Positions 1 through 12,279 of a stretch of DNA of 64,000 nucleotides are shown in pieces. A model generated the notes under the pieces. The model was not told the origin of the DNA. It did no database searches and worked only from the letters and a program-made list of their open reading frames with translations. Position 1 is the first letter of the stretch. The number at the start of each line of letters is the position of its first letter. The position numbers were made by a program, and so were the translations under genes. Location: assembly GCA_942159475.1 (NCBI GenBank), contig OW804095.1, forward strand, positions 149,038,808 through 149,102,807, read 5' to 3'. Source of the stretch: Sthenelais limicola. Its lineage: Eukaryota > Annelida > Polychaeta > Phyllodocida > Sigalionidae.

Positions 1-216
1 TCTTCCTCGCTGTTTCAGCCTAGGCCCAAAGTTGAGATAGTCCCTTCAAACGAAGGGAAAGCCTCTTGCCTCAAACCGCAAAGTGCTATTATAGATCCAT
101 TAAGACCGCAAACTATCACTATATTCCCATTAAAACGCCGAGTCATAGGCCAGGAAACCGATTAGCGAAGTGGGATGACATACCATTCTTATCTGATTTG
201 AGGGTTTGGACATAGA

Positions 217-625
217 GTGGTTTGCCATTTGGTTCCTATAGACCTCTCTGTCTCCATCTACGTTTCTCTCCTTTATCTACCCCCCCCCCCCCATGCCTTC
301 ACTCTTGTCTCTTTCTCCCCATCCTATCTCCTCTGTCACTCTCTCCCCCTCTCTCCCCAATATCTTCTCCATACAACTACATCTCCGCTTGCTCAATTTC
401 TTGCCATTTCTCTCCCCCCCCCTCCATGTATCCTCTCCCTGTCCCCACCTCTCTCTGTCCCTCCCCCTTTCCTTTCTCTTTTCTCCCCAATATCTTCTCC
501 GTATCTCCATATCCACTCTCCCCACCTCTCTCTCTGTGTTCCTCCCCTTTTCCTCTCTCTTTTCTTCCCAATATCTTCCTGCTTCTCACTTTCCCCACGT
601 TCACCCTTCCCCTCCCTACATTAGG
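217..625. repeat. Pyrimidine-rich low-complexity tract
   Basis: About 400 bp dominated by C and T with poly-C runs. The phrase CCCCAATATCTTCTCC recurs at about 355, 486 and, in a variant form, 568, showing an old imperfect tandem structure. Apparent ORFs here are compositional artefacts. Confidence 0.8.
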
Positions 626-736
626 TCAACAAATGAGTCAACAGGGTCTGTAGTAATTAGTAATGCGGGGGCTGTACTGGGCCACGACCCGTGAACTACC
701 TAACTACACAGTCATTAGCCCAGTAGACGGGTATTA

Positions 737-971
737 GGGTCAGATTTTCCGAAAATGTACAATTCAACTTCGCCAATCTTCTCAAATAACCCAAATTTCA
801 GATGAAAATAAAGTTCGAAATACGGTTCAACCTAACCAAACATATTGCTAGAATCAACGCAATGCTGAATATACTTGAATTTACCCAGTATTGGCCAAAT
901 TGTAGCCTAAATTAGCATAATTTACTAAATGTGTACAGCTGCCAATTGTACATTTTCTAAAAATCTGACCC
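737..971. mobile_element. MITE family 'GGGTCAGATTTTC', copy
   Basis: 235 bp with TIRs of roughly 30 bp (GGGTCAGATTTTC...AAAATCTGACCC). Flanking 4-bp direct repeats ATTA lie at 733-736 and 972-975. Confidence 0.8.
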
Positions 972-1504
972 ATTAACACTACTCACATCACTGGTTAAGT
1001 GGATAGAAGGCCAGGTACAGACATGTTCACACCAGGAAATCATGAAGGGAAATAGTCTAGAAGATAAATAGGGTAGCCGACGATGAATGACACTTAAATG
1101 ACCAAAATATATGGCTTTTTCCCCCTTCCCCCTTCCCTGTTAAGGAATAGGGCGCCAAACTATAGACAGTCTTTCATTGGGAGTTTCTTGAATCAAAACA
1201 CTCAATCTTCACGGCTGTTCCAGGCCTTGATTGTACAGAATCCAGAGCTCTTCAGGGCTTTCCAGGCCTCGCGAAACCATTGCCTTTGCTGTTTGTGGTT
1301 AAGTCTTTATTCCGATTCTCATGTATGTACTCTGTATTGAGGACAAACGTCTATGGAAGGTTGTGCGGGGCATTAAAAACTACAATTCAAAAGATATAGA
1401 GTATCTATATAGAGTATCTATTGAAAGTTGACACTTCTTTTTCACTAGCCATTTCTGAGAAATGTCCTAATAAGAAAAGCCCTCCGACCCGAGGGAGAAG
1501 AGAG

Positions 1505-1535
<31 letters not shown>

Positions 1536-1566
1536 GCGTCAGACTGTAAACTCAACACAACTAACT

Positions 1567-1760
1567 TGAGTGAGTGAGTGAGTGAGATTGGTTGCTTTAC
1601 GCCCTTATCAACACATTTAATATGGTTATATCTAGGGTGGGAGAGCTGAGAGGGAGGCAGTTTATTATCATACCCAGGAAATAGAGATAGAGAAGAAGGG
1701 AGAGAGGAAAGGAAAGAAAGAGAGACAGAGAAGAGAGACAGAAAGGCACTTTATACCCAG
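1567..1760 (-). mobile_element. SINE family A, 5'-truncated copy
   Basis: Shares the GAGTGAGTGAGATTGGTTGC and GCCCTTATCAACACATTT blocks and the GA-rich body with the copy at 21587; the tRNA-like head is missing. Confidence 0.65.
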
Positions 1761-2027
1761 AACTAACTTGACCTTACACAAAACATAGCACTTATTAAGG
1801 CCTAAGGCTAGACCAGGTTAACTGATATATTTACATTTCAATAACTCAGTGACGGAGCATGTTATGAGGCAAAATGGCAAACAAAATAGCAAAACACAGC
1901 ACTTCAGGCGTGATATTTCTAACTACTGCCAATCTAGCACAGAAACCGTTAGAAAAAATCGAGGCCAAAGGGGAAAACATTCTTCTCCCTTTATGACTCA
2001 GGTCGTTAAATAATAAATCGGCAGCTC

Positions 2028-2212
2028 TACACATTTAGTAAATACTACTGAATTAGACTGAACAATGGCACATACTAGCTTTATCCGAGTACAATAGGTA
2101 TTGGGCTGATTCAAACAATCTGTCCAGTTATGTTGAACTGTATTTGGAACCTCATTTTGTCTGAAATCTGGGTTACTTGAGAGGATTGGTGAAAACGAAT
2201 TGCACATTTTGT
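2028..2212. mobile_element. MITE family 'GGGTCAGATTTTC', partial copy
   Basis: Shares the interior (AGCTCTACACATTTAGTAAA, GAATTGCACATTTTGTGAC) with the family but lacks clean ends. Confidence 0.55.
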
Positions 2213-2612
2213 GACAATTTCACCTTTAGACATCTCTTGCCCTGCAGTATGAGCTCTACCAGGAAGAGTATTGATAACTACAGTCTAACTGCTATACGGT
2301 ACCTGAGGTTAATATATTACCTTTACAGTGAAAGACATTGGTATACAAAGGGCTGAGTTATAAAACTAAACATTACAGTGGAAATAATTGCCAACGATAT
2401 TTAGGAAAATAAATGGTTGAAAAGAAAACTTAACATACGATTTCAGAGACTTACCCATGAATCTAATAAAAAAATTCTAGCATATCTAAAATAGATGCAG
2501 CTGTCTCTTCCCCCTTGTTAAATAGCTGTCATTGAGACACATCATAAAGTATGTCTGGGGAGTACTTGAGACTCACATAAAGACACTTAACAGACTGTGA
2601 CAGCTAGAATAG

Positions 2613-2750
2613 TACATACACCCAATGTGACAGATATAAATATAGGTTATATATTATATCTGTATATATCCATGAATAGTATATACACTCAATGTGACAG
2701 ATATAAATATAGGTTATACACATTATATCTGCATATATACCGTACATGAA
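2613..2750. repeat. Two-copy tandem repeat of about 65 bp, AT-rich
   Basis: CAATGTGACAGATATAAATA and TAGGTTATA blocks occur twice, followed each time by ATTATATCTG(T/C)ATATAT. Confidence 0.6.
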
Positions 2751-3091
2751 TATCAAAAACAACTATACACAGAGGTGCCCATAAAAAATAACTTTATTTA
2801 CTAAATCATATTTCAACATCCCCCTCTCCAAAGAAATAATGAGTTAGAAGCTGTTGCCAGTGCAAAGCTAATTAAGAAACTCATATATATTTATCTCCTA
2901 TTTATTATTGTTTACACGACTGATAACACTAGATGGTTGGCTGTACCCATGTTCGGGTCACCAGTTCATTCAATGCCATGTACTAATTATGAACACACAC
3001 TCTGACAATATGGCCATGTGCCATGACATATATTTACAAAAGATATATATTTACAATAGATGAGAATTAACCAAATTTCTTTTGAGATTTA

Positions 3092-3275
3092 TGGTCCTGG
3101 GTAAGACCTTAAAGTGCCTTTCTCTCTCTTTTTCTCTTGTCTCTCTCCCTTCTTCTCTATCTCTATTTCCTGGGTACGATGATAAACTGCCTCCCCCTCA
3201 GCTCTCCCGCCCTTGATATAACACTTCAATGTGTTGATAAGGGCGTAAAGTAACCAATCTCACTCACTCACTCTT
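3092..3275 (+). mobile_element. SINE family A, plus-strand copy
   Basis: Opposite orientation to the copy at 1567: TGGTCCTGGGTAAGACC through the CT-rich body to GATAAGGGCGTAAAGTAACC and CAATCTCACTCACTCAC. The head is truncated. Confidence 0.65.
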
Positions 3276-3621
3276 TTGAGGTTCCTTTTATTGATAGAGA
3301 GACAATTCGTCGTTGTACACACTTGTATATATATAAATACATAATATATTATAGTCAGTATATAGTAGATATATCTTGAAACTTGCAGAAATATAGGTCT
3401 GTTTTAATTTAAGCTTGAAATAAGGTCATGGAATAGCAGAGAGTGAACTCGGGTATCCTGAGAACAACTCTTTTGTCACCCCCGTGCTACAAAGGCACCC
3501 CAGCATGGTTTGAATGAAGGCATTAAGCTGGAACCAGTGTCTAATGTGGCACGTACTTAAGGGTGGGTCCAGCAGGGCGGTATGTATACAGGTAGTACAC
3601 CTGGGTGTGTACAGCAATACA

Positions 3622-4000
3622 TAAGTACACCTCCCTATAGTACTGTACACCTCCCTGTGGTACTGTACACCTCCCTGTAGTACTGTACACCTCCCTGTAG
3701 TACTGTACACCTCCCTGTAGTACTGTACACCTCCCTGTAGTACTGTACACCTCCCTGTAGTACTGTACACCTCCCTGTAGTACTGTACACCTGCCTATAG
3801 TACTGTACACCTCCCTGTAGTACTGTACACCTCCCTGTAGTACTGTACACCTCCCTGTAGTACTGTACACCTGCCTATAGTACTGTACACCTCCCTGTAG
3901 TACTGTACACCTCCCTGTAGTACTGTACACCTCCCTGTAGTACTGTACACCTCCCTGTAGTACTGTACACCTCCCTGTAGTACTGTACACCTCCCTGTAC
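3622..4000. repeat. 20-bp minisatellite, about 19 copies
   Basis: The unit TACTGTACACCTCCCTGTAG is nearly perfect, with rare variants (CTGCCTATAG). The minus strand stays open in several frames because the unit lacks stops; those ORFs repeat the same 20 residues and are not genes. Confidence 0.95.
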
Positions 4001-4264
4001 TAATCCCATATACACAAGTGTTGCTTCATATTGCGTTAGCATCATTACACCAGTTAATGGGTGAAGGCGCCAGAAATTGTATAATTCACATTCACAACTC
4101 TCTCAAATACCCCCGGTCCCCTAATTACCCCCCTCCCCCTGCTCCCTTATTAACCTGCCCTACCCATCCCATACACCCTTATTACCCCCACCAACCCCTT
4201 CTCTAAATGGCGATGATAAAGAGGCGGATGTGTTCAATTGGACACAACATTGCTCTTCAGAATG

Positions 4265-4368
4265 AATCACTGAGAGAATATAGTCTATTTCTGACATACA
4301 CATGTATATAGGGGAAGCACTGAGAGAATATAGTCTATTTCTGACATACACATGTATATAGGGGAAGT
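4265..4368. repeat. Tandem duplication, about 50 bp x2
   Basis: CACTGAGAGAATATAGTCTA and TTTCTGACATACACATGTAT appear twice in direct succession. Confidence 0.8.
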
Positions 4369-4525
4369 AGGGAAATACCTAGACTCGTTCTTAATTAAGA
4401 TCACTTAACAAAACTGGTGAATGACTTCTAATGGTGGCTGCATTGAAAAAACCTTTAATAAGGACAGCATTGAAAAGGGAAGACTTCGCGAATAGGCTGA
4501 CGATGTTCCTGAATTTGGGGGTTAA

Positions 4526-4871
4526 TAGGGGACTTGCATAGCCGCCATTTTGAATCTTGATTCGCATGGAATTATGGGAGTAATGGTACAGTATAAAATC
4601 TAAAGAAAACATGCCATGTTCAGTATGGACTATTTATCAATGCTCTAATGTCAATATCCATGTGTTATACATGTTTCCATAACACAAAACCTCATCTTTT
4701 CCATCATGCATTTGGTTTTCATGGATCAGTTATACAAGCTATGATATTGGTGAAAACATTCTTGTAATTTTTGATAAAAATGTTGCCAAATATTTGTATC
4801 ACAGATACCATCAGAATCCATCCCAGGATGCACTGTCATAGACATGCACAGTGAGGTATGCAAACCCCCTA
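4526..4871 (+). mobile_element. MITE family 'TAGGGGACTTGCAT', copy 1
   Basis: 346 bp bounded by inverted ends TAGGGGACTTGCATA and TATGCAAACCCCCTA, and flanked by TTAA on both sides (4522-4525, 4872-4875). Other copies are at 33810-34153 (inverted) and 37836-38040 (split by the YR element), with a diverged one at about 9400-9715. TTAA duplications are typical of piggyBac-like elements, but only this copy shows a perfect pair. Confidence 0.7.
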
Positions 4872-5533
4872 TTAATAAATTTTAATTAATTGAGAGATGG
4901 ATGAATGTGTTGATTCTATATGATATCACACAGTTGCTACATGGCAATGTAAATGTATGGTTAGCTCTGTTGTTTTTACTTATTTTTATTTTCTATTTGT
5001 TATTTTTATAAACTTGATCTACAGTTACACTTTTCACGTTTAATTAATATTAAAAAAGCTCATTGTAGAGAAATATTCCTCCTCAAAGGCCTCTGGGCAA
5101 AGAGAGACACATGTTCATGTGTAATATATCATGTTTAAGCAGACTGAGCAGACACTCGGTACAGAATGTGACATATCATACATACCCATGCAACAATATC
5201 ACATGTCATGCATTATATATGTATCATTTACTATATCCATGCAGAACCGTGGCTAATACAACTCCTCTATTGCTCTCTGTTATCTGCCTGGAAAGGCAGT
5301 GTGTGTGGGGGGGGGGGGAGGGGGAGGGGTCACTGGGAATGTGCATGATGTCCACAAATTAACCTAAGATCAGGACAACATTGATAAGAGGAAAATTAGG
5401 TTTAGCTGGGGGTCAACACAACCAAAATGCGACAATTTAAGGGAGTAATTCCAAATTTTGGACCCTTACAAATCAAGATTTTGTTTTACAATTGGGTCGA
5501 AATAGGTGCTCATTTTCTCTAAAATCATCCTTC

Positions 5534-5656
5534 TGTTACAACTAGTGTAACACAAAAGGTAACGAAGTATTGAAGTTTGAAGATCTATTTATTCCTGGTA
5601 CAGATATATTAAAATTTTAGGTACACTAATATATTATGACACAATGAGTTATAACA
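5534..5656 (-). mobile_element. Miniature (123 bp) form of the same LTR
   Basis: Reverse complement of the two ends of the 29047-29382 LTR (first about 44 bp joined to the last about 77 bp), lacking the central 213 bp that holds the TATA-like box. It is flanked by its own 4-bp repeat CTTC (5530-5533, 5657-5660), so the short form itself appears to have inserted. Confidence 0.7.
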
Positions 5657-6554
5657 CTTCTGTAAATAGCGATCCCTATGGAGGTGGGACAGGGACGATC
5701 CAAGTCATGGTTAGGCTGGATGACTCAGCGAAACAATAATCTCTTCTCACATTAGCGAGAACTAGTCTATATATTAATATATACTCGCCACCTGTCACTT
5801 GTGATTTCACCAGTTCAGTAATTGTCCCAGAAATACACTGACTGGATGACCCAGTGTCCGGGTGGTGCTATAAATGCTCCACATCATGTCTGAATAGAGG
5901 GATCACTTTTTCACTGACTATTTGCAGTGAATACATTGTCAGTTATTAACGTAAATTACATGTATAATATGATATCATAGTTTGTATGCGGGAAGAGGGC
6001 GTCATTTCTGGGCTACAGATGAGAGACCGAGTAGAGGTGTGTCCACTATTATTTAAAGGATCATACGCTGAAGAGCTCTAATACTCTATAGGATACACTG
6101 AGTAGAGGGGTGTCCACAGAAACGTGCAACAACTCAATAAGTAAGTAATTACAAAAAGAAAAACGAAGTAAGAGAAATGAAAAAACATGCTGCAGATCTG
6201 ATCAAAATGATGGCGGTCGGGGTGGGAAGGGGTAGAGAAGGGGTGAGGGTGAGGGATAGACGTGGGGGTAGAGATGGGGGTAGGGGGCAGGGGGTAGGGG
6301 GCAAGGGGTAGAGAAGGGGTGAGGGTGAGGGTGTGGATAGACGTGGGGGTAGAGAAAGGGGTAGAAGTGAGGGTAATGAGGGCCAGTTTAGGGCAGACAT
6401 AAAGAGCAGGGGTGCAGAAATAATAGGCCGATTGCTACATTATGGTGCAGCTCTAGGCTATCAGCACTTGTGTGGTGGGGATTACTCCACCAAACACAAT
6501 CACACACACATATATACAAAAAGTATACATGTCAGTTTCAGTCAGCAACAATGG

Positions 6555-6663
6555 AAGGAGATGGACGGAATTGAGGGAGGGAGAGAATTGAGGAGACAGA
6601 GAGAAGAGAGAAGGGAGGGGAAGAGAATGGGGGACAGAGAGAAGAGAGAGGGCCAGAGATGCA

Positions 6664-6718
<55 letters not shown>

Positions 6719-7070
6719 ATGGAGGAGACAGAGAGAAGAGAGAAAAGGGAGGGACAGAGATTCACGGAGGAGGAGAGAGAAAGAGAGAATGGAGGACAGA
6801 GAGAAGAGAAAAGGGAGGGGGAGAGAATGGGGGACAGGGAGAAGAGAGGGACAGAGACACACAAACTCACGCAGAGAATGAGAGACAGAAAGACAAGAGA
6901 CAAAGAGATGAGAGACACACATACTGAGACAGAAAGACAAGAGAGAGGAGAGAGCCACAAAAAGAATGAGACAGCGAGACAAAAGAGAGTGAGAGTGTGA
7001 GAGAGACAGACTGTGTGTGTGTGAGTGAGAGGGAGGAGAGAGAGAGAGAGTGTCTGTGAGAGAGAGAGAG

Positions 7071-7149
<79 letters not shown>

Positions 7150-7164
7150 TAGAGAGAGAGAGAG

Positions 7165-7199
<35 letters not shown>

Positions 7200-7265
7200 T
7201 AGAGAGAGAGAGAGAGAGAGAGGGGGGGGAGAGAGAGAGTGTGTCTGTGTGAGAGAGAGAGGGAT

Positions 7266-7329
<64 letters not shown>

Positions 7330-7345
7330 CGAGACAAGAGAGAGA
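6555..7345. repeat. Long purine (GA)n tract
   Basis: About 790 bp of nearly uninterrupted GA-rich sequence on the plus strand (GAGA/GGGATA motifs). It generates long spurious ORFs on both strands. Confidence 0.9.
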
Positions 7346-7620
7346 AGCCGGAGAGAAGAGTCCCATCATAAAGTGTGCACCCACCCAACCACCCACCCCC
7401 CCACCCACACACACAGGCACTATTTCCCCCGTATTATCATCACACAATTGACTTGTCTCCTGCCTCCGAGACCCATTTCCGTTATGTGTAATCAGAACAA
7501 TCCAGTGCGATATAGAGTTTCACGGAAAGACAAATAAACAAGTTATTCCCAATATGGAATATAGATGGGCTTATAGCGAGGTGGAGAATGGTGGGTTAGG
7601 CTGTCACTTAGTGTTATATG

Positions 7621-7786
7621 GGTCGGATCTTGCATTAGGAAATTCTACTAAATTATCTGAGTATATTTGGTATTGCGTTGATTCAAAGAATCTGTTCGCT
7701 TATATTGAACTGTATTTTGAACATCATTTCTGTATTAAATCTAGGTTATTTGAGAGGATTGGTGAAGGTGAATTGTACATTTTCTG
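7621..7786. mobile_element. MITE family 'GGGTCAGATTTTC', truncated copy
   Basis: The 3' two thirds of the family sequence (TATTTGGTATTGCGTTGATT region through GTGAATTGTACATTTTCTGA). One terminal repeat is degraded. It lies 130 bp from the full copy at 7917, in inverse orientation. Confidence 0.6.
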
Positions 7787-7916
7787 ACAATGACTTTAAT
7801 TTATATGATTTGCCTCTTTACATGAGTTAATCGAGGGAGAATTAGTTTATACAAGACTGAATTAACGAGTGCTAATATTATGTTTCTCATGTTGGATTGT
7901 GTAATAAATGACATGA

Positions 7917-8151
7917 GGGTCAGAATTTCAGAAAATGTACAATTCACCTTCACCAATCCTCTCAAATAACCCACATTTGAAACAAAAATTAGCTTCAAAA
8001 TGCAGTTTAACATAACAAAACTGATACATTAAATCAACACGACACCAAATATACTCAGATATACCGGGTATTCATCATTTTTCAGCCTAATTTTACAGAA
8101 TTTACTAAATGTGTACAGCTGCCAATTGTACATTTTCTGAAAATCTGACCC
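7917..8151. mobile_element. MITE family 'GGGTCAGATTTTC', copy
   Basis: 235 bp, ends GGGTCAGAATTTC and GAAAATCTGACCC, 4-bp duplication ATGA on both sides (7913-7916, 8152-8155). Confidence 0.8.
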
Positions 8152-8345
8152 ATGAGATGTGTGAGGCCATTCACCCAATGTTAAGAGCCTGACCCCGGCC
8201 CATACAGGACTACAAGGCCAACACGGCCCTGCTGATGGGCCTATGATACACTAGTGTCACTCACTCCATATAAAAACATTTGGCCTTGCATTTCATGGGA
8301 AAGAAAAGCATCGAAAATAGAAATCCCATGAATAAGTGGACACTA

Positions 8346-8475
8346 AAGCCTCTCGCTCCAAACCGCAAAATGCCATTATAATCCCATTAGGACGCCTACT
8401 TTTAGGCTAGAGCCTACTAGGCTAGAAAAGCCATAAGCGCAGTAGGCGTCCAATCACTGACATCATTCGTGTGAT
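8346..8475. repeat. Dispersed repeat with GGACGCCTACT...AGTAGGCGTCC palindrome
   Basis: The core inverted repeat (8390-8400 with 8441-8451) is preceded by CCATTATAATCCCATTA. A close copy is at 10386-10505 (arms 10419-10430 and 10455-10465), and a more diverged one is at about 60-190. Confidence 0.6.
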
Positions 8476-9139
8476 CTGAGAGGCTGTTGACCTAGACTGG
8501 AATGCTCTGATATTCTGAATACTCTGAAGTTGTCGCTTTATAAGGATGAACACTTCAACGTGTGTCCAGGGTCGGCCTGGATGTGGATTTCTTATAATTC
8601 ACTGTTTTATACCAATAACAAAATTCAATCAATCAAATACTGCACAAGATTTGCAGTAAATCAAGAAAAATGTTTCAAGGCCAGGGCAACCGCTTGTTTC
8701 CCCTGATTTTATATCATTAATTCAGTTAGACCTCAATATTTTTTTTTTATAAATTCCTATAAAAATCTCAGAAAGGACTGGCCAAGAGGAGGAAGACGAC
8801 AAACAGACAGACAAAGGGCTGGTGGGGACGCACAAGGGACGCACAGGAGGTCCATTAGGTCCTGGCCGCGTGTAAAAACATTCTGTACAAAATTTAACAA
8901 ATGCCAAAAAGTAAACAAACGCCGGAGAGAAGGAACCTGTGCCGATGTGGCACATGTCGAGACGCAGCTGTTGCCATGGCAATCATAGACACATAGCTCT
9001 CCTCCAGGTGTTTCTATGGTTACCAGGGGACAACATATACACATATCCTCCAGTACATGATAGAGGGCCAACATGTGATGTGTGACTCCAGTAAGGGGGG
9101 GTCACAGATTTTGTTTTGATAGTTGATGATGTTTTATAT

Positions 9140-9374
9140 TGGTCAGATTTTCAGACAATGTACAATTAGCAGCTGTACACATTTAGTAAATTAGGCTAAA
9201 TTAGGCTGCAATTTGGTCAATACTAGGTAAATTCGAGTATATTTGGCATTGCATTGATTCTAGCAATCTGTTTGGTTAGGTTGAACTGTGTTTTGAACTT
9301 TATTTTCGTCTGAAATTTGGGTTATTTGAGAAGATTGGTGAAGATGAATTGTACGTTTTCTGAAAATCTGACCC
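9140..9374. mobile_element. MITE family 'GGGTCAGATTTTC', copy
   Basis: 235 bp with terminal repeats TGGTCAGATTTTC and GAAAATCTGACCC. The 4-bp duplication is ATAT (9136-9139, 9375-9378). Confidence 0.8.
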
Positions 9375-10385
9375 ATATATGGTCCGGCACTTATACTAAA
9401 GAGCGCGTTGTTGATTTGTAATTTTTTCAAATACCAAGATTATATTTAACAATATTGTTTCTTTCATAAATGATCTACAGATTCCAATGTATGATGGGAA
9501 AAATAAGTCTCGAGGTAATAATTTAATTTATGCCAAATGGCAACTTATATCATATTCCATGACTGACGTATACACTTTAAATTTGATATTTTAGCAGCAT
9601 TTTTATTTTGTATATTCCATGCTGAACATGGGAAGGTTTTCTCTAGTATTTACTCTGATATATAACTCCTTACTAACCAAATTCAAATATGGCGACTATG
9701 CGATTTCCCTCGCTATATTTACTACAAGATGTTAGTATATACCTCCCTGTTATATTGGATCAGTTGAGGACGCTGAAGTGCCCACAGCCTGAGCAGGGGT
9801 CGGGTTCACTCAGGGATAGTGTCGAGATTGAGTCAGTTTCTTCCCAATATGTTCATAACTTCTCTACAAGCTGGCAATGTTTGCCGTGCGCTGTATTTGT
9901 TAACCCACAGACCCACAGACAATTGTATTCCTTATTTTCATTATTGCAATTCAACGATCTGAGAAAAGTACCTCAGGAATTATGAATAAAAACTTTCACA
10001 GAAAAAAAACTTTCACAATAGCAACAAGCGACACGTGAGAACACTCGAGTAATGGAATATGAGTGTTTATGTCAAATTTGTTTAAAAAGTATTAATTCGT
10101 AACATGTCACAGCGTAAAATGTCACAGCCTGAATTCAAATATTTCAAACAAAGAGTGAACTTTGACCGTGTAACTACATTTAATTAAGATGAATTAATAT
10201 CATGCACCGGTAGACAAACTACCTGTCCAACAACTAAAGTTACCACACCTAAAACATTAATCAATTTCGCTAACAAAGGTCATAATTCATTATGGTTTGC
10301 TAAAAATAGACAGACTAGACATTGACTAAGCTGTCTAGGCTCACAGTTGAAACTGGAAACAGCTAATTGCCATTATAATCCCATT

Positions 10386-10505
10386 AGGACCACACAAAGT
10401 GCCACTATAATCCCATTAGGACGCCTACTTAAGGGCCGGGAAAGCCATTAGCGCAGTAGGCGTCCAATCACTATTGGTATCTGCACTGAGAGGCTGTGGG
10501 GCTAG
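10386..10505. repeat. Dispersed repeat with GGACGCCTACT palindrome, copy 2
   Basis: Same order of blocks as 8346-8475, including AAAGCCATTAGCGCAGTAGG and GAGAGGCTGT. Confidence 0.6.
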
Positions 10506-10576
10506 TGTGTATGCGGTAGGTAGGGCTAACAAGCCTCTCCTGCACTGGGCCCCGAGCTCTGGGTGGGGCCCTATGT

Positions 10577-10811
10577 GGTTCAGATTTTCAGAAAATGTAC
10601 AATTGGCAGCTCTACACATTTGCTAAATTAGGCTAAATTAGGCTGCAATTTGGTCAATACTAGGTAAATTCGAGTATATTCGGCATTGCATTGATTCTAG
10701 CAATCTGTTCGGTTAGGTTGAACTGTATTTTGAACTTTGTTTTCGTTTGAAATTTGGGTTATTTGAGACGATTGGTGAAGTTGAATTGTACATTTTCTGA
10801 AAATCTGACCC
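10577..10811. mobile_element. MITE family 'GGGTCAGATTTTC', copy
   Basis: 235 bp with ends GGTTCAGATTTTC and GAAAATCTGACCC. The flanks ATGT and ACGT match at three of four positions, consistent with an older insertion. Confidence 0.75.
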
Positions 10812-12231
10812 ACGTGCTAAAAATACTAAAAATACAAATTCCACTTGCACTAAATACCCGATCCAATTTAGGAATACTTGGCACCAACTTCAAAGATTAA
10901 CATATGATCATTTCTATATAAAAAAAAATAGAATAAAAAAATAAATAATTTCTGAGTAAAAATAAAGTCAATTAATGTCTTTTCTGGCGCCAGAATATTA
11001 ATGATGGCATTGTTTATTACAGGGCTTGTAGAACAAAGACATGCAATATGGGCAGCAAAAAGGCGATTTTTAAAAGAAATTTTGGCTCGTAATACAAAAT
11101 AACGATTTCATTGTACGTAACATTCTGGGATACTAATCCAGAGCACTACCTTAGAAAGGGAAAGGGAGTGGTAGAGGCTTTGATTTGATGATAAATTATT
11201 AATCGAAGATAATTCTATCCACAGATATTTCACCGTCAGAGGGAGGTTTACAAACCAACTAGACTTATATCACAATTAGTACTCAAGAGTAATAGGCGTT
11301 GGGTTTCTAACATTTCACTTGCACATATTCCATCAATTCAATAGATATGCATACATTTGCTTGTTTTACTATGTAACAACATTTCTGCCATAAAGAGGTT
11401 TTTACATAATATGTAGGACTTGAACTCATCTGAATTCATCTGTGTTCCCCGATTAAAAAGAAAGTTATTCCCACAATAGCTTGATATAACACACACCAAG
11501 ACAAAACCTATTAGTGTCAGTCCGTCACAAAATGTACAATCAGCAGCTCTACACATTTAGTAAATTCTGCTAAATTAGACTAAAATATGGTCAATAACAG
11601 GTATATCTGAGTATATTTGGTATTGCCTTGATTCCGGCTATCTGTTCGGTTATGTTAAACTGTATTTTGAACATCATTTCGTTATGAAATTTGGGTTATT
11701 GGAGAGGGTTGGTGAAGACGAATTGTACATTTTCTGGTGATTTCCCCATAAATGTTTGCACATAGGGGCCATACCTGCATCCAGTGTACAAAGGTCACAA
11801 TGTGGGGCATGTCATCAATCGTGACCACATTTCTCTGTAATACATATCATTATCTAGACATTATGTTAAGGGCAGGGGCAGGATATTACAATATAGTAAG
11901 TCCAATAAAGTAGCAGAAAGGATACACAAGTCGGGGACATTTTTCCATTCCAAAGAATCCCAGCTCATCATTTCTTAAATTACTGCCAATATGTCTTCCC
12001 GTCAGTGCACAAATAAATTTTCACATAGCTATATTCATTATTATTGTTACTAAACAAATATAAGTAACAAAATTTGATGGTTTTGAAATAAATAAATTTG
12101 AAAAAGTAAGATTCTTTTGTCAGGAAAATAAACAATTTTAAATGATACTATTTCATATCACAAATATAATTCGCCCTGTGCTCCTACAAATATGACTTTC
12201 TTCATCCAAGCTTTTAAACATTAACATCTAA
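10812..12231. other. Upstream flank of the TRIM-NHL gene
   Basis: AT-rich DNA with one degraded MITE (11518-11740) and no recognisable exon. The untranslated first exon of the TRIM-NHL gene is expected here or further left, but I cannot locate it. Confidence 0.4.
11518..11740. mobile_element. MITE family 'GGGTCAGATTTTC', degraded copy
   Basis: Colinear with the family from AAAATGTACAATCAGCAGC to GAATTGTACATTTTCTGG. The outer bases of both terminal repeats are lost. Confidence 0.6.
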
Positions 12232-12279
12232 ATGATCTTGAGAATTAAAGCTCAAACTTGTCTTTTTCCTATGTTGCAG

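Noticed and set aside
3426..3990. Minus-strand ORFs of 71-149 residues with repeated MYSTTGRCTVLQGGVQYYRE
   Set aside because: They are translations of the 20-bp minisatellite; the same peptide appears in several frames, which shows absence of stops rather than coding.
6538..7451. Long Ser/Leu or Arg/Glu ORFs (up to 301 residues)
   Set aside because: Artefacts of the (GA)n tract on both strands.
8722..9074. Overlapping minus-strand ORFs (86 and 105 residues)
   Set aside because: No recognisable domain, two frames equally open, no convincing splice sites.
9689..9985. 98-residue plus-strand ORF starting MATMRFPSLYLL
   Set aside because: Its start lies in a diverged TAGGGGACTTGCAT-type MITE terminus and the rest shows no domain.
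12232..12279. In-frame upstream ATG extending the TRIM-NHL protein by 16 residues
   Set aside because: The added codons coincide with a pyrimidine tract and AG acceptor directly before the Met at 12280, so they are most likely intronic.
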